A model generated the notes under the pieces. The model did no database searches and was not told where the DNA came from. It saw only the letters and a program-made list of their open reading frames with translations. DNA of 64,000 nt from NCBI RefSeq assembly GCF_003336675.1, contig NZ_QPII01000016.1, positions 1 through 64,000 of the forward strand, in the 5' to 3' direction. Positions 35,098-43,815 of the stretch are shown piece by piece. How positions within the stretch are numbered: position 1 is the stretch's first letter; each line of letters begins with the position of its first letter. Source of the DNA: Billgrantia montanilacus (GTDB lineage: Bacteria; Pseudomonadota; Gammaproteobacteria; Pseudomonadales; Halomonadaceae). A program made the translations under genes and the position numbers.

Positions 35098-35265
35098 CTA
35101 TGTTGCGCTATAGCTCTGGATCAGGTTGGCATACTGCGGAGAAAACCCGGCAGCACGGCTGCCGGAATACGCCAGCAGCGCGATGTGGCCCTCTGGCACC
35201 GGGAGCCGGATGGCCCCAACCGGGCGCAGCCGCAGGTCCCAGACATTGATCGGGTCATCGCTCAC
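35098..35265 (-). pseudogene. Possible pirin/cupin fragment, 55 codons
   Basis: The frame opens at GTG 35265, overlapping the stop of the phosphoesterase gene in GTGA, and ends at TAG 35098. It reads N-V-W-D-L-R-L-R-P-V-G-A-I-R-L-P-V-P-E-G, then G-H-I-A-L-L-A-Y-S-G. This resembles the C-terminal cupin half of pirin-type proteins but lacks everything before it. It may be a decayed remnant or a small real gene coupled to the phosphoesterase. The rest of 34958-35261 shows nothing else. Confidence 0.4.
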
Positions 35266-36023
35266 ACCTCGATGACCAGGTCCGGCACGAACACTGGCGG
35301 CTCGAACTCACCGGGGTAGCCCCCGGGGTTGGCGATAATCCGGGTACCGGCCAACGTCATGTCCACCGGCTCGTGCACATGGCCGTGAATCCACAGGTCG
35401 GCACGCCCCATCAACCCCGGCAGATGCGAGGCGAAGGCGGGCGACAGGGCGTCACCCCGGTAGCGTGGGGGGATGCATTCGGCCAGCGGCGCATGATGGC
35501 TGATCACCACCCGCGGCCCGCCGAAGGGAACGGCCAGTTCCGCGTCGAGCCAGGCCAGGGCCTCCGCATGCAGCCGCTGGCTCTCCAGGGGGCTGAAGGT
35601 CTCCCCCGCCGGCTGCTCGATAATGCTGAAATCCGGCATCATCCCGAGGGCCTTCTGCTCGGTCAATGCCGGGTCGTTGCCGGGCTCGCCGGCATAGAGG
35701 GCAAAGTCCGTCCACAGGGTGGTGCCGTAAAAGCGTACCCCCTTCAGCGTGAGCGAACGGTTGTCGAGTAGATAGACACCCAGCCGCTCGGCTTCGTGGA
35801 CAAGCCTGCGACGCAGCGCGGGCATGCTGGTACCGAAGAACTCGTGGTTGCCCGGCACATAGAGGACCGGCTGACCGGCAAACCGGGCGGCGGCCCAGGC
35901 CAGGCCCTCTGCCTCGCGGTGGATATCGCCGGCCAGGATAACCACGTCCGACGCCACCTCCGGCAGCTCACGCCCCTCTTCGAAATGTTCCAGATGCAGA
36001 TCTGAAAGCACCCTGAGCCGCAT
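35262..36023 (-). CDS. Calcineurin-like metallophosphoesterase
   Basis: A 253-residue protein with all metal-binding motifs of the family in order: D-L-H (SDLHLEHF), G-D (ILAGDIH), G-N-H-E (VPGNHEFF), H-H (VISHHAPL) and G-H-V-H (WIHGHVHEPV). The N-terminal MRLRVLSDLHLE is the standard start; GGAGAG precedes. No signal peptide, so cytoplasmic. The substrate is unknown. Confidence 0.92.
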   Translation of the reverse strand: MRLRVLSDLHLEHFEEGRELPEVASDVVILAGDIHREAEGLAWAAARFAGQPVLYVPGNHEFFGTSMPALRRRLVHEAERLGVYLLDNRSLTLKGVRFYGTTLWTDFALYAGEPGNDPALTEQKALGMMPDFSIIEQPAGETFSPLESQRLHAEALAWLDAELAVPFGGPRVVISHHAPLAECIPPRYRGDALSPAFASHLPGLMGRADLWIHGHVHEPVDMTLAGTRIIANPGGYPGEFEPPVFVPDLVIEV

Positions 36024-36140
36024 ATGTCTGTCTCTCCTGTCGGCCGACGCCAGATGGGATCTGGTTCAGCATATCGATCGGAGTCGACTACGCCACGACA
36101 TGGAATTACCGTGGCCCGCGTGTTCTTTGCAACACTCATC

Positions 36141-36635
36141 TCACGCACCCTCTTCCGCGGCCTCACGCAAGGCCAGTTTCCGATAATACTCCAGGATGTA
36201 TGGCCAGCCGTACTCGGAAGCCATGGCGTCGCGATACTCCTTGGCGCCTTCGCCATGGTGTCGAAAACCCTGGTGCTCCAGCATCAGGCGGGCAGCACTC
36301 GCCCCGTTCTCGTGGAAACGAAGCTCCACCGTGCTGGCCTGGGCGGGATCGGGCTGCGGTACACGGCCGGGGCCGATCTGCCAGCTGAAGACCAGCCTTT
36401 CGGGCGGCGACCAGTCCAGCACCCGCCCCCAGTCCACCTGAAAGCCGTGCGGGCCCACCTCGGTACAGCGGCCGCCTTCACGTGGCTCTATGCCGATGCC
36501 CTGCAGCGCTGCCTGCGACCAGCTGTACTCCGATGGCCACCAGTCAGCGAACCGTTCGACGAACAGCTGGAAGGCGCGGTTTCGCGCGAGAGGAAGGACG
36601 ATCTCGTGCACGGTTGAATCATTCGTTGCTGCCAT
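36141..36635 (-). CDS. SRPBCC / AHSA1-type domain protein
   Basis: A 164-residue START/Bet v1-like protein of the Aha1 C-terminal branch. Family signs are FQLFVERFADWWP near the N-terminus, G-G-R-C-T-E-V-G-P-H-G, the WGRVLDWSPPERLVFSWQIG strands and the final helix with GWPYILEYYRK. The ATG at 36635 has AAAGGGAG; the tracked GTG one codon earlier is unlikely. Such proteins bind small hydrophobic ligands; function unknown. Confidence 0.87.
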   Translation of the reverse strand: MAATNDSTVHEIVLPLARNRAFQLFVERFADWWPSEYSWSQAALQGIGIEPREGGRCTEVGPHGFQVDWGRVLDWSPPERLVFSWQIGPGRVPQPDPAQASTVELRFHENGASAARLMLEHQGFRHHGEGAKEYRDAMASEYGWPYILEYYRKLALREAAEEGA

Positions 36636-36816
36636 CACGGGCTCCCTTTCCTGTGGCTACCTCCAAGCGTAGCTATGCCTGCGCCGGCTGGACGAACGCC
36701 TCACCTTCCGTGCTTTCGTGCCGTACCGATCGCGCCCCTCCTCAGGTACCAAAGCCGAACTGCTAAAGTGGACGAAAGAATTCGCCACCGACGCTCGGCT
36801 TAGTCAGGAGGACGCC

Positions 36817-37635
36817 ATGACAAACAGGATACCGACACCGGATCGAGGGGACGCCTTCGATATCATTGCACGATGGGGCTACGCTGCACGTGGCATCGTG
36901 TATCTGCTGATTGGCGGCCTGGCCGCGCTGGCGGCGATTGGTCAAGGAGGCGAGACGACGGACAGCCGCGGTGCGCTGGAGAGCCTGATGGGCGCCGCGT
37001 GGGGCGACGTACTGCTCGGCGCCATCAGCTTGGGCCTTTTGGCGTATGCCTTGTGGCGTTGCATACAGGCCATCAAGGACACCGACCACCACGGCACTGA
37101 TTCCAAGGGGGTAGCCATCCGGGTGGGCCTGTTGGTGAGCGCGGTGACGCATACCCTGCTGGCTTTCTTTGCCGCTAGCCTGATCTTTACATTGGGTGGG
37201 GGCTCAGGGGATTCCGGGGGTGGCTCGGAGGGTATGGCCAGTTGGTTGATGCAACAGCCATATGGACGCTGGCTGGTGGGGGCCGTGGGTCTGGCCATTA
37301 TCGGTGCCGGGGTTGCGCATGGCATAAAGGGATGGAAAGCGAAATTCGATCGTCACTTCGACATGCCACCGCAGAACCAGCGCTGGGCCTACCCCATCTG
37401 CCGCTTCGGTCTGGTGATCCGCGGCCTGGTCTTCCTGATCATCGGCACGTTCTTCCTCATCGCAGCTTACCAGGTGGACCCGGACCAGGCGGGCGGACTT
37501 GCGAAAGTCTTCAGCACGCTACGTAGCCAAGCATTCGGACGTTGGCTCCTGGCCGTAGTGGCGGTGGGCCTTTTCGCTTTCGGTCTCTATAGCCTGCTCG
37601 AAGCCGTGTACCGGCGCGTGAATGCGCCGGGATGA
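36817..37635 (+). CDS. DUF1206 membrane protein
   Basis: A 272-residue polytopic protein with three repeated helix pairs, each opening with a family pattern A-R-W-G-Y-A-A-R-G-I-V-Y-L-L-I-G or C-R-F-G-L-V-I-R-G-L-V-F-L-I-I-G. This is the DUF1206 repeat. ATG 36817 has CAGGAGG. Function is unknown. The middle contains a glycine-rich loop (GGGSGDSGGGSEG). Confidence 0.88.
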   Translation: MTNRIPTPDRGDAFDIIARWGYAARGIVYLLIGGLAALAAIGQGGETTDSRGALESLMGAAWGDVLLGAISLGLLAYALWRCIQAIKDTDHHGTDSKGVAIRVGLLVSAVTHTLLAFFAASLIFTLGGGSGDSGGGSEGMASWLMQQPYGRWLVGAVGLAIIGAGVAHGIKGWKAKFDRHFDMPPQNQRWAYPICRFGLVIRGLVFLIIGTFFLIAAYQVDPDQAGGLAKVFSTLRSQAFGRWLLAVVAVGLFAFGLYSLLEAVYRRVNAPG

Positions 37636-37751
37636 CTTTTGCATGAGGCTCACTTCCTTGATGGTGGGCTAGCGAGGTGTTGGTATTGATGGAAAACCCT
37701 TCCATCGCGCATTCTAGGGAGCGATCACTTCCCCCTCACCGGAGATACGAC

Positions 37752-38633
37752 ATGACACAGCCCCGCCTCGGCTTCATCGGCATAGGCCTGATGGGTGACC
37801 CCATGACCCGCCGCCTGCTGGACGCCGGCTTTGCCGTCACGGTGTGGAACCGCACCGCGGAGAAGAGCGATGCCTTGCGCGCTGCCGGTGCCCGGGTGGC
37901 GGGCTCCATCGCCGAGCTGATGGAGGAGGTGGACGTGGTGCTGCTGTGCCTGGCCAATACCGCCGTAGTGGAGCACGTGGTATTCGGCGAAGGCGGCGTG
38001 GCGGTCCATGGGCGCGCCGACCAGCGGCTGGTGGATCTTTCCAGCAGCGACCCGGCCGCAACGCGAGACCTTGCCGAACGTCTGGAAAAGGAATGTGGCA
38101 TGCGCTGGGTCGATTCGCCGGTCTCCGGCGGCGTGGCCGGGGCCGAGGCGGGCAGCCTGGCGATCATGTGCGGCGGCGCAGAGGAAGATGTCGATGCCGT
38201 GCGCCCCCTGCTCGCCCCGCTGGCGGCACGGGTCTCGCACATGGGACCGGTGGGCGCGGGCCAGGTCACCAAGGTGTGCAACCAAATGATCGTGGGCTGT
38301 CAGGCGGCAGTGATTGCCGAGATGGTGGCGCTGGCGGAGACCAGCGGCGTGGATGCCTCGCGACTAACCGAGGCGCTGGCCGGCGGCTTTGCCGACTCCA
38401 GGCCATTCCAGATCCTTACCCCGCGCATGGCGGCCAGCGACTTCGCCAACCCCGCCTGGCATCTGCGCACCCTGCTCAAGGATCTCGACATGGCGGTGGC
38501 CCAGAGCCAGCGCACTGGCAGCGCCACGCCCATGAGCAGCCTGGCCGCCCAGCTTATGCGCACCCATGTCGGCCATGGCCACGCCGAGCACGACCCGGCA
38601 ACGCTGGTGGAAGCCTATCGGCGCAAGGAATGA
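37752..38633 (+). CDS. 3-hydroxyisobutyrate dehydrogenase family oxidoreductase
   Basis: A 293-residue beta-hydroxyacid dehydrogenase. The Rossmann loop is G-F-I-G-I-G-L-M-G-D-P-M, the substrate loop is D-S-P-V-S-G-G-V-A-G-A, and the catalytic Lys lies in G-A-G-Q-V-T-K-V-C-N-Q. N-R-T after strand two suggests NADP. Start 37752 has CGGAG; longer frame is noise. The substrate may be tartronate semialdehyde, 3-hydroxyisobutyrate or a related acid. Confidence 0.92.
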   Translation: MTQPRLGFIGIGLMGDPMTRRLLDAGFAVTVWNRTAEKSDALRAAGARVAGSIAELMEEVDVVLLCLANTAVVEHVVFGEGGVAVHGRADQRLVDLSSSDPAATRDLAERLEKECGMRWVDSPVSGGVAGAEAGSLAIMCGGAEEDVDAVRPLLAPLAARVSHMGPVGAGQVTKVCNQMIVGCQAAVIAEMVALAETSGVDASRLTEALAGGFADSRPFQILTPRMAASDFANPAWHLRTLLKDLDMAVAQSQRTGSATPMSSLAAQLMRTHVGHGHAEHDPATLVEAYRRKE

Positions 38634-38725
38634 CGAGGGCGAAAACCAAGGTGTTTGTCCCTCGCCCCGCCCTTCCGTACACTTGTTTGACTCTCCCCTA
38701 CACGATGCTACGCCGAGGCATGACC

Positions 38726-39580
38726 ATGGCTTTCGATTCGACCTCCACCTATGTGGCCACCGATGCCCTCAAGCAGGCGGTGAATGCCGCCGTGACTCTG
38801 GAACGGCCTTTGTTGATCAAGGGCGAACCGGGCACCGGCAAGACCCTGCTGGCCGAGGAGCTGGCAGCCTCGCTTGATACGCGACTGATCACCTGGCATA
38901 TCAAGTCCTCCACAAAGGCCGCCCAGGGCCTGTATGAGTATGACGCGGTGAGCCGCCTGCGCGATTCCCAGCTCGGCGTCGAAGGCGTGGAGAACGTCGC
39001 CAACTATATCAAGCCCGGCAAACTCTGGGAGGCCTTCACCGCCGACGAGCGGGTGGTGCTGCTGATCGACGAGATCGACAAGGCCGACATCGAATTCCCC
39101 AACGACCTGCTCCAGGAGCTGGATCGCATGGAGTTCCATGTCTACGAGACCGGCGAGACCATCGCCGCCCGCCACCGCCCTATCATCGTCATCACCTCCA
39201 ATAACGAGAAGGAGCTGCCCGACGCCTTCCTGCGCCGCTGCTTCTTCCACTACATCGAGTTCCCCGACCGCGAGACCATGCAGCAGATTGTCGACGTGCA
39301 CTTCCCCGACATCGCGCCGAAGCTGGTCGGCGAGGCGCTGGAGGTGTTCTTCGACCTGCGCCAGGCACCGGGGCTGAAGAAGAAACCCTCCACCTCGGAG
39401 CTGGTGGACTGGCTGAAGCTGCTGATGAGCGACGACCTGGCCCGGGAGGCGCTCTACAACCGCGACCCGGTGAAGGCGATTCCCCCCATGGCCGGTGCCC
39501 TGGTCAAGAACGAGCAGGATACCCAGCTGCTGGAGCGACTGGCCTTCATGCTGCGTCGGCAAGGCAACCAGAGGCGCTGA
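38726..39580 (+). CDS. MoxR-family AAA+ ATPase
   Basis: A 284-residue MoxR-type chaperone ATPase. Walker A is K-G-E-P-G-T-G-K-T, Walker B is V-V-L-L-I-D-E-I-D-K-A, sensor 1 is ITSNNEKELPDAFLRRC with the arginine finger. These ATPases act with VWA proteins to insert cofactors or remodel protein complexes; the VWA gene starts 2 nt after its stop. Start 38726 has GAGG at 8 nt; ATG 38720 adds two residues. The long upstream part of the frame is a shadow of the dehydrogenase gene. Confidence 0.93.
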   Translation: MAFDSTSTYVATDALKQAVNAAVTLERPLLIKGEPGTGKTLLAEELAASLDTRLITWHIKSSTKAAQGLYEYDAVSRLRDSQLGVEGVENVANYIKPGKLWEAFTADERVVLLIDEIDKADIEFPNDLLQELDRMEFHVYETGETIAARHRPIIVITSNNEKELPDAFLRRCFFHYIEFPDRETMQQIVDVHFPDIAPKLVGEALEVFFDLRQAPGLKKKPSTSELVDWLKLLMSDDLAREALYNRDPVKAIPPMAGALVKNEQDTQLLERLAFMLRRQGNQRR

Positions 39581-39582
39581 GC

Positions 39583-40761
39583 ATGTTCATTGGCCTGTTC
39601 GAAACCCTGAAGCGTGCCGGCGTACCGGTGTCACTGCGCGAGTTGCTTGATCTGCATGCCGTGGTCGAACACGGCGTGGTGTTCGCCGACATGGAGGCGT
39701 TCTATCAGGTAGCGCGCACCGTGATGGTTAAGGATGAACGCCACTTCGATCGTTTCGACCGTGCCTTTTCCGCCTGGTTCGAGGGCCTGGAAAACCTCGA
39801 CGCCGCCATCGAGGCGCTGATTCCCGACGACTGGCTGCGTCGAGAATTCGAGAAGCAGCTCAGCGAGGAAGAAAAAGCGCAGATCGAGTCGCTTGGCGGG
39901 CTGGAGAAGCTGATCGAGACCTTCAAGAAGCGCCTCGAGGAGCAGAAGGAGCGTCATGCCGGCGGCAACAAGTGGATCGGCACCGGTGGCACCAGTCCCT
40001 TCGGCGCCTACGGCTACAATCCCGAGGGCATTCGCATCGGCCAGGAGGGCTCACGCCATCGTCGGGCGATCAAGGTGTGGGATGAGCGCCGCTTCCGCGA
40101 CTACGACGATTCGCTCGAGCTGGGCACCCGCAACATCAAGATGGCACTGCGCCGACTGCGCAAGTTCGCCCGTCAGGGCGCCGCGGAGGAGTTTGATGTG
40201 GATGCCACCATCCGCGACACCGCACGAGACGCCGGCCTGCTCAACGTGCGTATGCGCCCGGAGCGCCACAACACGGTGAAGGTGCTGCTGTTCCTCGATG
40301 TGGGCGGCTCCATGGACGACCACATCCGCGTCTGTGAGGAACTTTTCTCTGCCGCTCGTTCCGAATTCAAGCACCTTGAGCACTACTACTTTCATAACTG
40401 CTTGTACGAAGGTGTCTGGCGCAACAATCAGCGCCGTACCAGCGAGCGGATTCCCACCATGGACGTGCTACACACCTACGCCAGCGACTATCAGGTGGTG
40501 ATTGTCGGTGATGCCGCCATGTCACCTTATGAAGTGACCCACCCCGGCGGCAGCGTCGAGCACTTCAACGACGAAGCCGGCGGCGTATGGCTCCAACGCC
40601 TGGCAGCCAAGTTCCCGCGCTTGGCCTGGCTCAATCCCATGCCGCCGCGGGCCTGGGAGTACACCCACTCCACCCAGTTGATCCGCCAGTTGATCGACGA
40701 CCGCATGTATCCGATGACGCTGGAAGGGCTGGAACATGCCATGCGTGAGTTGGCTCGCTGA
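39583..40761 (+). CDS. VWA-domain protein, CoxE-like partner of MoxR
   Basis: A 392-residue cytoplasmic protein. The C-terminal half is a von Willebrand A domain whose metal site reads D-V-G-G-S-M, a family variant of DxSxS. The N-terminal half is helical with a charged stretch (KQLSEEEKAQIESLGGLEKL). The 2-nt gap to moxR argues for a stoichiometric complex. The client is not apparent from neighbours. The three dyads of satD start 6 bp after its stop. Confidence 0.9.
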   Translation: MFIGLFETLKRAGVPVSLRELLDLHAVVEHGVVFADMEAFYQVARTVMVKDERHFDRFDRAFSAWFEGLENLDAAIEALIPDDWLRREFEKQLSEEEKAQIESLGGLEKLIETFKKRLEEQKERHAGGNKWIGTGGTSPFGAYGYNPEGIRIGQEGSRHRRAIKVWDERRFRDYDDSLELGTRNIKMALRRLRKFARQGAAEEFDVDATIRDTARDAGLLNVRMRPERHNTVKVLLFLDVGGSMDDHIRVCEELFSAARSEFKHLEHYYFHNCLYEGVWRNNQRRTSERIPTMDVLHTYASDYQVVIVGDAAMSPYEVTHPGGSVEHFNDEAGGVWLQRLAAKFPRLAWLNPMPPRAWEYTHSTQLIRQLIDDRMYPMTLEGLEHAMRELAR

Positions 40762-40767
40762 GAGCCA

Positions 40768-40843
40768 ATAGCCCTGAAGGGCGATAATGAACAAATATAG
40801 CCCTTAAGGGTTATTTAGTTGCCAAATAGCCTTTTTCGGCTAT
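40768..40843. promoter_or_regulatory. Three 18-bp dyads at exact 29-bp intervals (operator array)
   Basis: The dyads are at 40768-40785, 40797-40814 and 40826-40843; each opens with ATAGCC. The second has the palindromic core CCCTTAAGGG; the third is ATAGCC-N6-GGCTAT. The third lies within the -35/-10 region of the satD promoter. The layout suggests cooperative binding of a repressor, perhaps SatD itself, which carries a C-terminal HTH. Confidence 0.7.
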
Positions 40844-40846
40844 GAT
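40819..40846 (+). promoter_or_regulatory. Promoter of satD-DUF3307
   Basis: TTGCCA (40819-40824), 16-bp spacer, TATGAT (40841-40846). The predicted start near 40853 supports ATG 40875 as the satD start and excludes the ATG at 40842. Confidence 0.6.
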
Positions 40847-40874
40847 GAAGTCGACCCTCCCTGGAGCGCTTGCC

Positions 40875-41522
40875 ATGACCCAGCGAATCGCCGTGCTGAC
40901 CGGCGATGTGATCGACTCACGCAAGGTCGAGGATCGCCAGCGGCTCTATGCACTACTGGACCAAACCCTGGCCAAACTGGCCGCCCGACATGATGGTCGC
41001 AGCGAACGCTTCCGCGGCGACGGCTTCCAGTTGGCCCTACCCAAGGCGACAGTCGCCATGGAAGTGGCTATCGCCCTGCGCGCGGCGCTGATCGAGCACT
41101 CCGAGGCCGACCAGCGCTGGGACGCCCGCATTGCGGTGGCGGTAGGGCCGGCAAGCTGGCCGGGAAACAGCCGGCTTGCCACGGCGGATAGCGAGCCCTT
41201 CGTGCGCTCCGGCCACGATCTGGATGCCTTGAGCGAGGGCAGCTCGCACTTGTCGCTGGCACTGCTGGACGACGTCGACGACGGCAGCCTGGCCCTGCTG
41301 ATGCGCTATATGGACGACATGGTGGCAAGCTGGTCGCGCTACTCGGCCGAGGTGGTCAGGCTCAGCTTGGAGAGCGAGACCTCCCAGCAGGCAATGGCCG
41401 ATCAACTGGGTATCCGTCAGCCCAGCGTGCACAAGCGGCTGCGTGCCGCTCGTTGGCCGCTGCTGGCCGACACCCTGGCCTACCTGAACGAGCGGCTGGC
41501 GGAAAAGGATAAACGCCGATGA
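40875..41522 (+). CDS. SatD-family protein with C-terminal HTH
   Basis: A 215-residue protein. The N-terminal 130 residues match the SatD family (VLTGDVIDSRKVEDRQ; ERFRGDGFQLAL), which resembles nucleotide cyclase folds in layout but has no known activity. Residues about 170-200 form a helix-turn-helix (TSQQAMADQLGIRQPSVHKRLRAA). Start 40875 has GGAG and agrees with the promoter. It overlaps DUF3307 by ATGA. In streptococci SatD is linked to acid tolerance; here the role is open. Confidence 0.85.
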   Translation: MTQRIAVLTGDVIDSRKVEDRQRLYALLDQTLAKLAARHDGRSERFRGDGFQLALPKATVAMEVAIALRAALIEHSEADQRWDARIAVAVGPASWPGNSRLATADSEPFVRSGHDLDALSEGSSHLSLALLDDVDDGSLALLMRYMDDMVASWSRYSAEVVRLSLESETSQQAMADQLGIRQPSVHKRLRAARWPLLADTLAYLNERLAEKDKRR

Positions 41523-42277
41523 ACCCTAACGATCTCTCCCTGCTGATGGGGCTGGTGCTGGCCCACCTGGTCGGCGACTTCCTGCTGCAGCCGCGCCACT
41601 GGGTGGAAGACCGCATACTCAGGCTGCACCGCTCACGTCACCTGCTCTACCACGTGCTGGTACACGCCGGCCTGACTGTCCTGGTGCTGGTGGTAGCCGC
41701 CTGGCTCCTGCCCATTTCTCGCGGCCCGCTGGCGGCGCTTGCCGGTGCCGCAGCGGTGGCCGTCAGCCACTGGCTGATCGACCTGGGCAAGGCAACGCTG
41801 CCTGCCGGCCGGCTACGCTGGTTCCTGCTCGACCAACTGCTGCATTTGCTGGTGCTGTTCGCGCTGTGGCTGGCCTGGCTCGGCAGCCTGGCCCCACTCG
41901 AAGCGCTCGGTGCCTGGCTGCTCACACCGACGGTGCTGGGCGTGGCCACCGCCTACCTGATCGTCACGCGCCCCTTCTCGTTCGCCATCGCCATGATAAT
42001 GAAGCGCTGGAGCAGCCAACTCGAGGATACCGGCACCCTGGCCCAGGCCGGTGCTCGAATCGGTATGCTGGAGCGCCTGCTGGTGCTCTCCCTGGTGCTG
42101 CTCGACCAGCTGACCGCGGTGGGTTTCCTGCTCGCCGCCAAGTCAGTGCTGCGCTACGGCGACCTGCGGGAATTCAAGGATCGAAAGCTCACGGAGTACG
42201 TGCTGCTGGGCACTCTGGTAAGCGTGGCATCAACCCTGGTCCTGGGCCTGACGCTCAGACTGCTGCTGGAGAGCTGA
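41519..42277 (+). CDS. DUF3307 membrane protein
   Basis: A 252-residue polytopic membrane protein with about six helices. The DUF3307 N-terminus is clear: AHLVGDFLLQPRHWVEDR, then H-L-L-Y-H-V-L-V-H-A, then H-W-L-I-D-L-G-K. It is coupled to satD by ATGA; the pair recurs across bacteria in my recollection. Function unknown. Confidence 0.9.
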   Translation: MNPNDLSLLMGLVLAHLVGDFLLQPRHWVEDRILRLHRSRHLLYHVLVHAGLTVLVLVVAAWLLPISRGPLAALAGAAAVAVSHWLIDLGKATLPAGRLRWFLLDQLLHLLVLFALWLAWLGSLAPLEALGAWLLTPTVLGVATAYLIVTRPFSFAIAMIMKRWSSQLEDTGTLAQAGARIGMLERLLVLSLVLLDQLTAVGFLLAAKSVLRYGDLREFKDRKLTEYVLLGTLVSVASTLVLGLTLRLLLES

Positions 42278-42280
42278 ACC

Positions 42281-43171
42281 ATGTGGCGCAAGCGTGTCGT
42301 CATTGCATCCCTGGCCCTGCTGCTGGCTGCTTGTGCGAGCCCCCGGCCGCTCGAACAACGCAAGGGTTATGTGGTGGACCACAGCCATGTGGCGCCGTCC
42401 CACAATAGCCGGGTACGCCATCTGGTAATGCACTACACCGATGTGGACGAGACCGAATCGCTGGCGACCCTGACCGGACCCCACGTCAGCAGCCATTACG
42501 TGCTGCCGCTCCCGGCTCGCCAACGGGCCGGCGAGCCGCTGGTCTACCAACTGGTGGACGAAGAGCGCCGTGCCTGGCACGCCGGCGCCAGCGCCTGGAA
42601 GCAGCGTACCAATATCAACGACACGTCCATCGGCATCGAGATCGTCAATACCGGGCCCGACCGCCCCTACGCCGACGTAGAGCGGGCGCTGGAGCACGAC
42701 CCGGAAAGCGTTACAGCGATCCACTGGGCGCCCTACCCCGAGGCACAGATAGAGGCGCTGATCGCCCTGTCGCGGGATATCATCGAGCGTCACAACATTC
42801 ACCCCACCGACGTGGTAGCCCACTCGGATATCTCGCCAACGCGCAAGATCGACCCGGGCCCGGCGTTTCCCTGGCATGCCCTGTACGAAGCGGGTATCGG
42901 CGTGTGGCCCGAAGGCGCCACCGTGTCACGCTATCGCGAACGGTTCGATCAGGCGCTGCCCGAGCTCTCCACGCTGCAGGCGGCACTCCAGGCCTGGGGC
43001 TATCCACTGGTGGTAAGCGACGAGCTGGATGCACAGACTCGCGCGGTACTGCGCGCCTTTCAGATGCGCTTTCGTCCCCGTGACTATCGCGGCCTGCCCG
43101 ATGCCGAGACCGCTGCAATCCTCTGGGCACTGCTGGCACGCTATCGACCCGATGAACTCTCGGGACTGTAG
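42281..43171 (+). CDS. N-acetylmuramoyl-L-alanine amidase lipoprotein, AmiD-like
   Basis: A 296-residue lipoprotein (lipobox LLAAC). The amidase_2 domain shows zinc ligands H-Y-T (VMHYTDVDE), N-D-T-S-I-G-I-E-I-V-N, and V-A-H-S-D-I-S-P-T-R-K-I-D-P-G-P with the catalytic Lys. A C-terminal peptidoglycan-binding domain follows (residues about 228-285). It cleaves the glycan-peptide bond in the periplasm, probably from the outer membrane. It starts 3 nt after DUF3307. Confidence 0.93.
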   Translation: MWRKRVVIASLALLLAACASPRPLEQRKGYVVDHSHVAPSHNSRVRHLVMHYTDVDETESLATLTGPHVSSHYVLPLPARQRAGEPLVYQLVDEERRAWHAGASAWKQRTNINDTSIGIEIVNTGPDRPYADVERALEHDPESVTAIHWAPYPEAQIEALIALSRDIIERHNIHPTDVVAHSDISPTRKIDPGPAFPWHALYEAGIGVWPEGATVSRYRERFDQALPELSTLQAALQAWGYPLVVSDELDAQTRAVLRAFQMRFRPRDYRGLPDAETAAILWALLARYRPDELSGL

Positions 43172-43181
43172 CCCCGATAGC

Positions 43182-43207
43182 AAAACGCCACCCTGGGGTG
43201 GCGTTTC
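43182..43207. terminator. Bidirectional intrinsic terminator
   Basis: Arms AAACGCCACC and GGTGGCGTTT with a CTGG loop, A-rich on one side and T-rich on the other. It lies between the convergent amidase and lipoprotein genes and would end both. Confidence 0.85.
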
Positions 43208-43238
43208 TGGCTCGACGTTATTGGCGCAAGGCCGACCG

Positions 43239-43685
43239 TTACATGGTCGCCAGGCGCTCACTGTCGTTGATGCCGGACATGCGCACCAGGGCCAGGGCCT
43301 CATCGAGTGAATCGACCTCTTCGACCAGGAGCAGCTCGCTATCGAGGCTGACCGCCTTGCCGGTCTTCTCGGAAAGCAGCAGTTCCAGGGCGGCGACATC
43401 CATATCCTTGTCGAGCGGCATCGCATCCACACCGGCGGTCTGGGTGCCGGGCAGATAGATGGTGCCGTTGGAGAAGTCCACCGCGTAGGCAATCACCCCA
43501 GGCAGGATAAAGAACAGCAAGCCCACGCCATTGGCGATGGCCACCACGGGGTCGATGCGTCCGTCCATCTGCCCCTTTCGTTCGGGGTGGAAAAGGGTGC
43601 CGCAGCCTGACAGCGCCGTGATGGCGATACCGACCACCAGGCCGTTCAGGGTGCGACGAAGCCTGGGCTTCATGGCTGGGCTCAT
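43239..43685 (-). CDS. Small lipoprotein, polyserine/Rz1-like or YceK-like size
   Basis: A 148-residue lipoprotein (lipobox ALSGC, residues about 22-28 from ATG 43685). A hydrophobic segment GVGLLFFILPGVIAYAVDF follows; the pattern H-P-E-R-K-G-Q-M-D-G-R-I-D-P recalls the polynucleotide/YidQ-YceK lipoprotein group. The start has GGAG 8 nt upstream. Function unknown. Confidence 0.8.
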   Translation of the reverse strand: MSPAMKPRLRRTLNGLVVGIAITALSGCGTLFHPERKGQMDGRIDPVVAIANGVGLLFFILPGVIAYAVDFSNGTIYLPGTQTAGVDAMPLDKDMDVAALELLLSEKTGKAVSLDSELLLVEEVDSLDEALALVRMSGINDSERLATM

Positions 43686-43815
43686 GACAGGATCTCCGGA
43701 TAGGGATGTCATCGCTACCGTGGCATTGCTGCACAGGGCACCGAGAGGCAGAATCGGAGCGAGTCTACCATAGCCGTTCTTCATACAAGCGTTTAGCATT
43801 TTCACGGAGGCACCC

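Noticed and set aside
37844..38725. Long N-terminal extension of the MoxR frame
   Set aside because: The text is Gly/Arg-rich noise overlapping the dehydrogenase in another frame; the MoxR family starts at about 38726.
40768..40843. Possible mini-CRISPR because of regular 29-bp spacing
   Set aside because: The units are short diverged dyads with 11-bp gaps, lie at a promoter and have no cas genes nearby.
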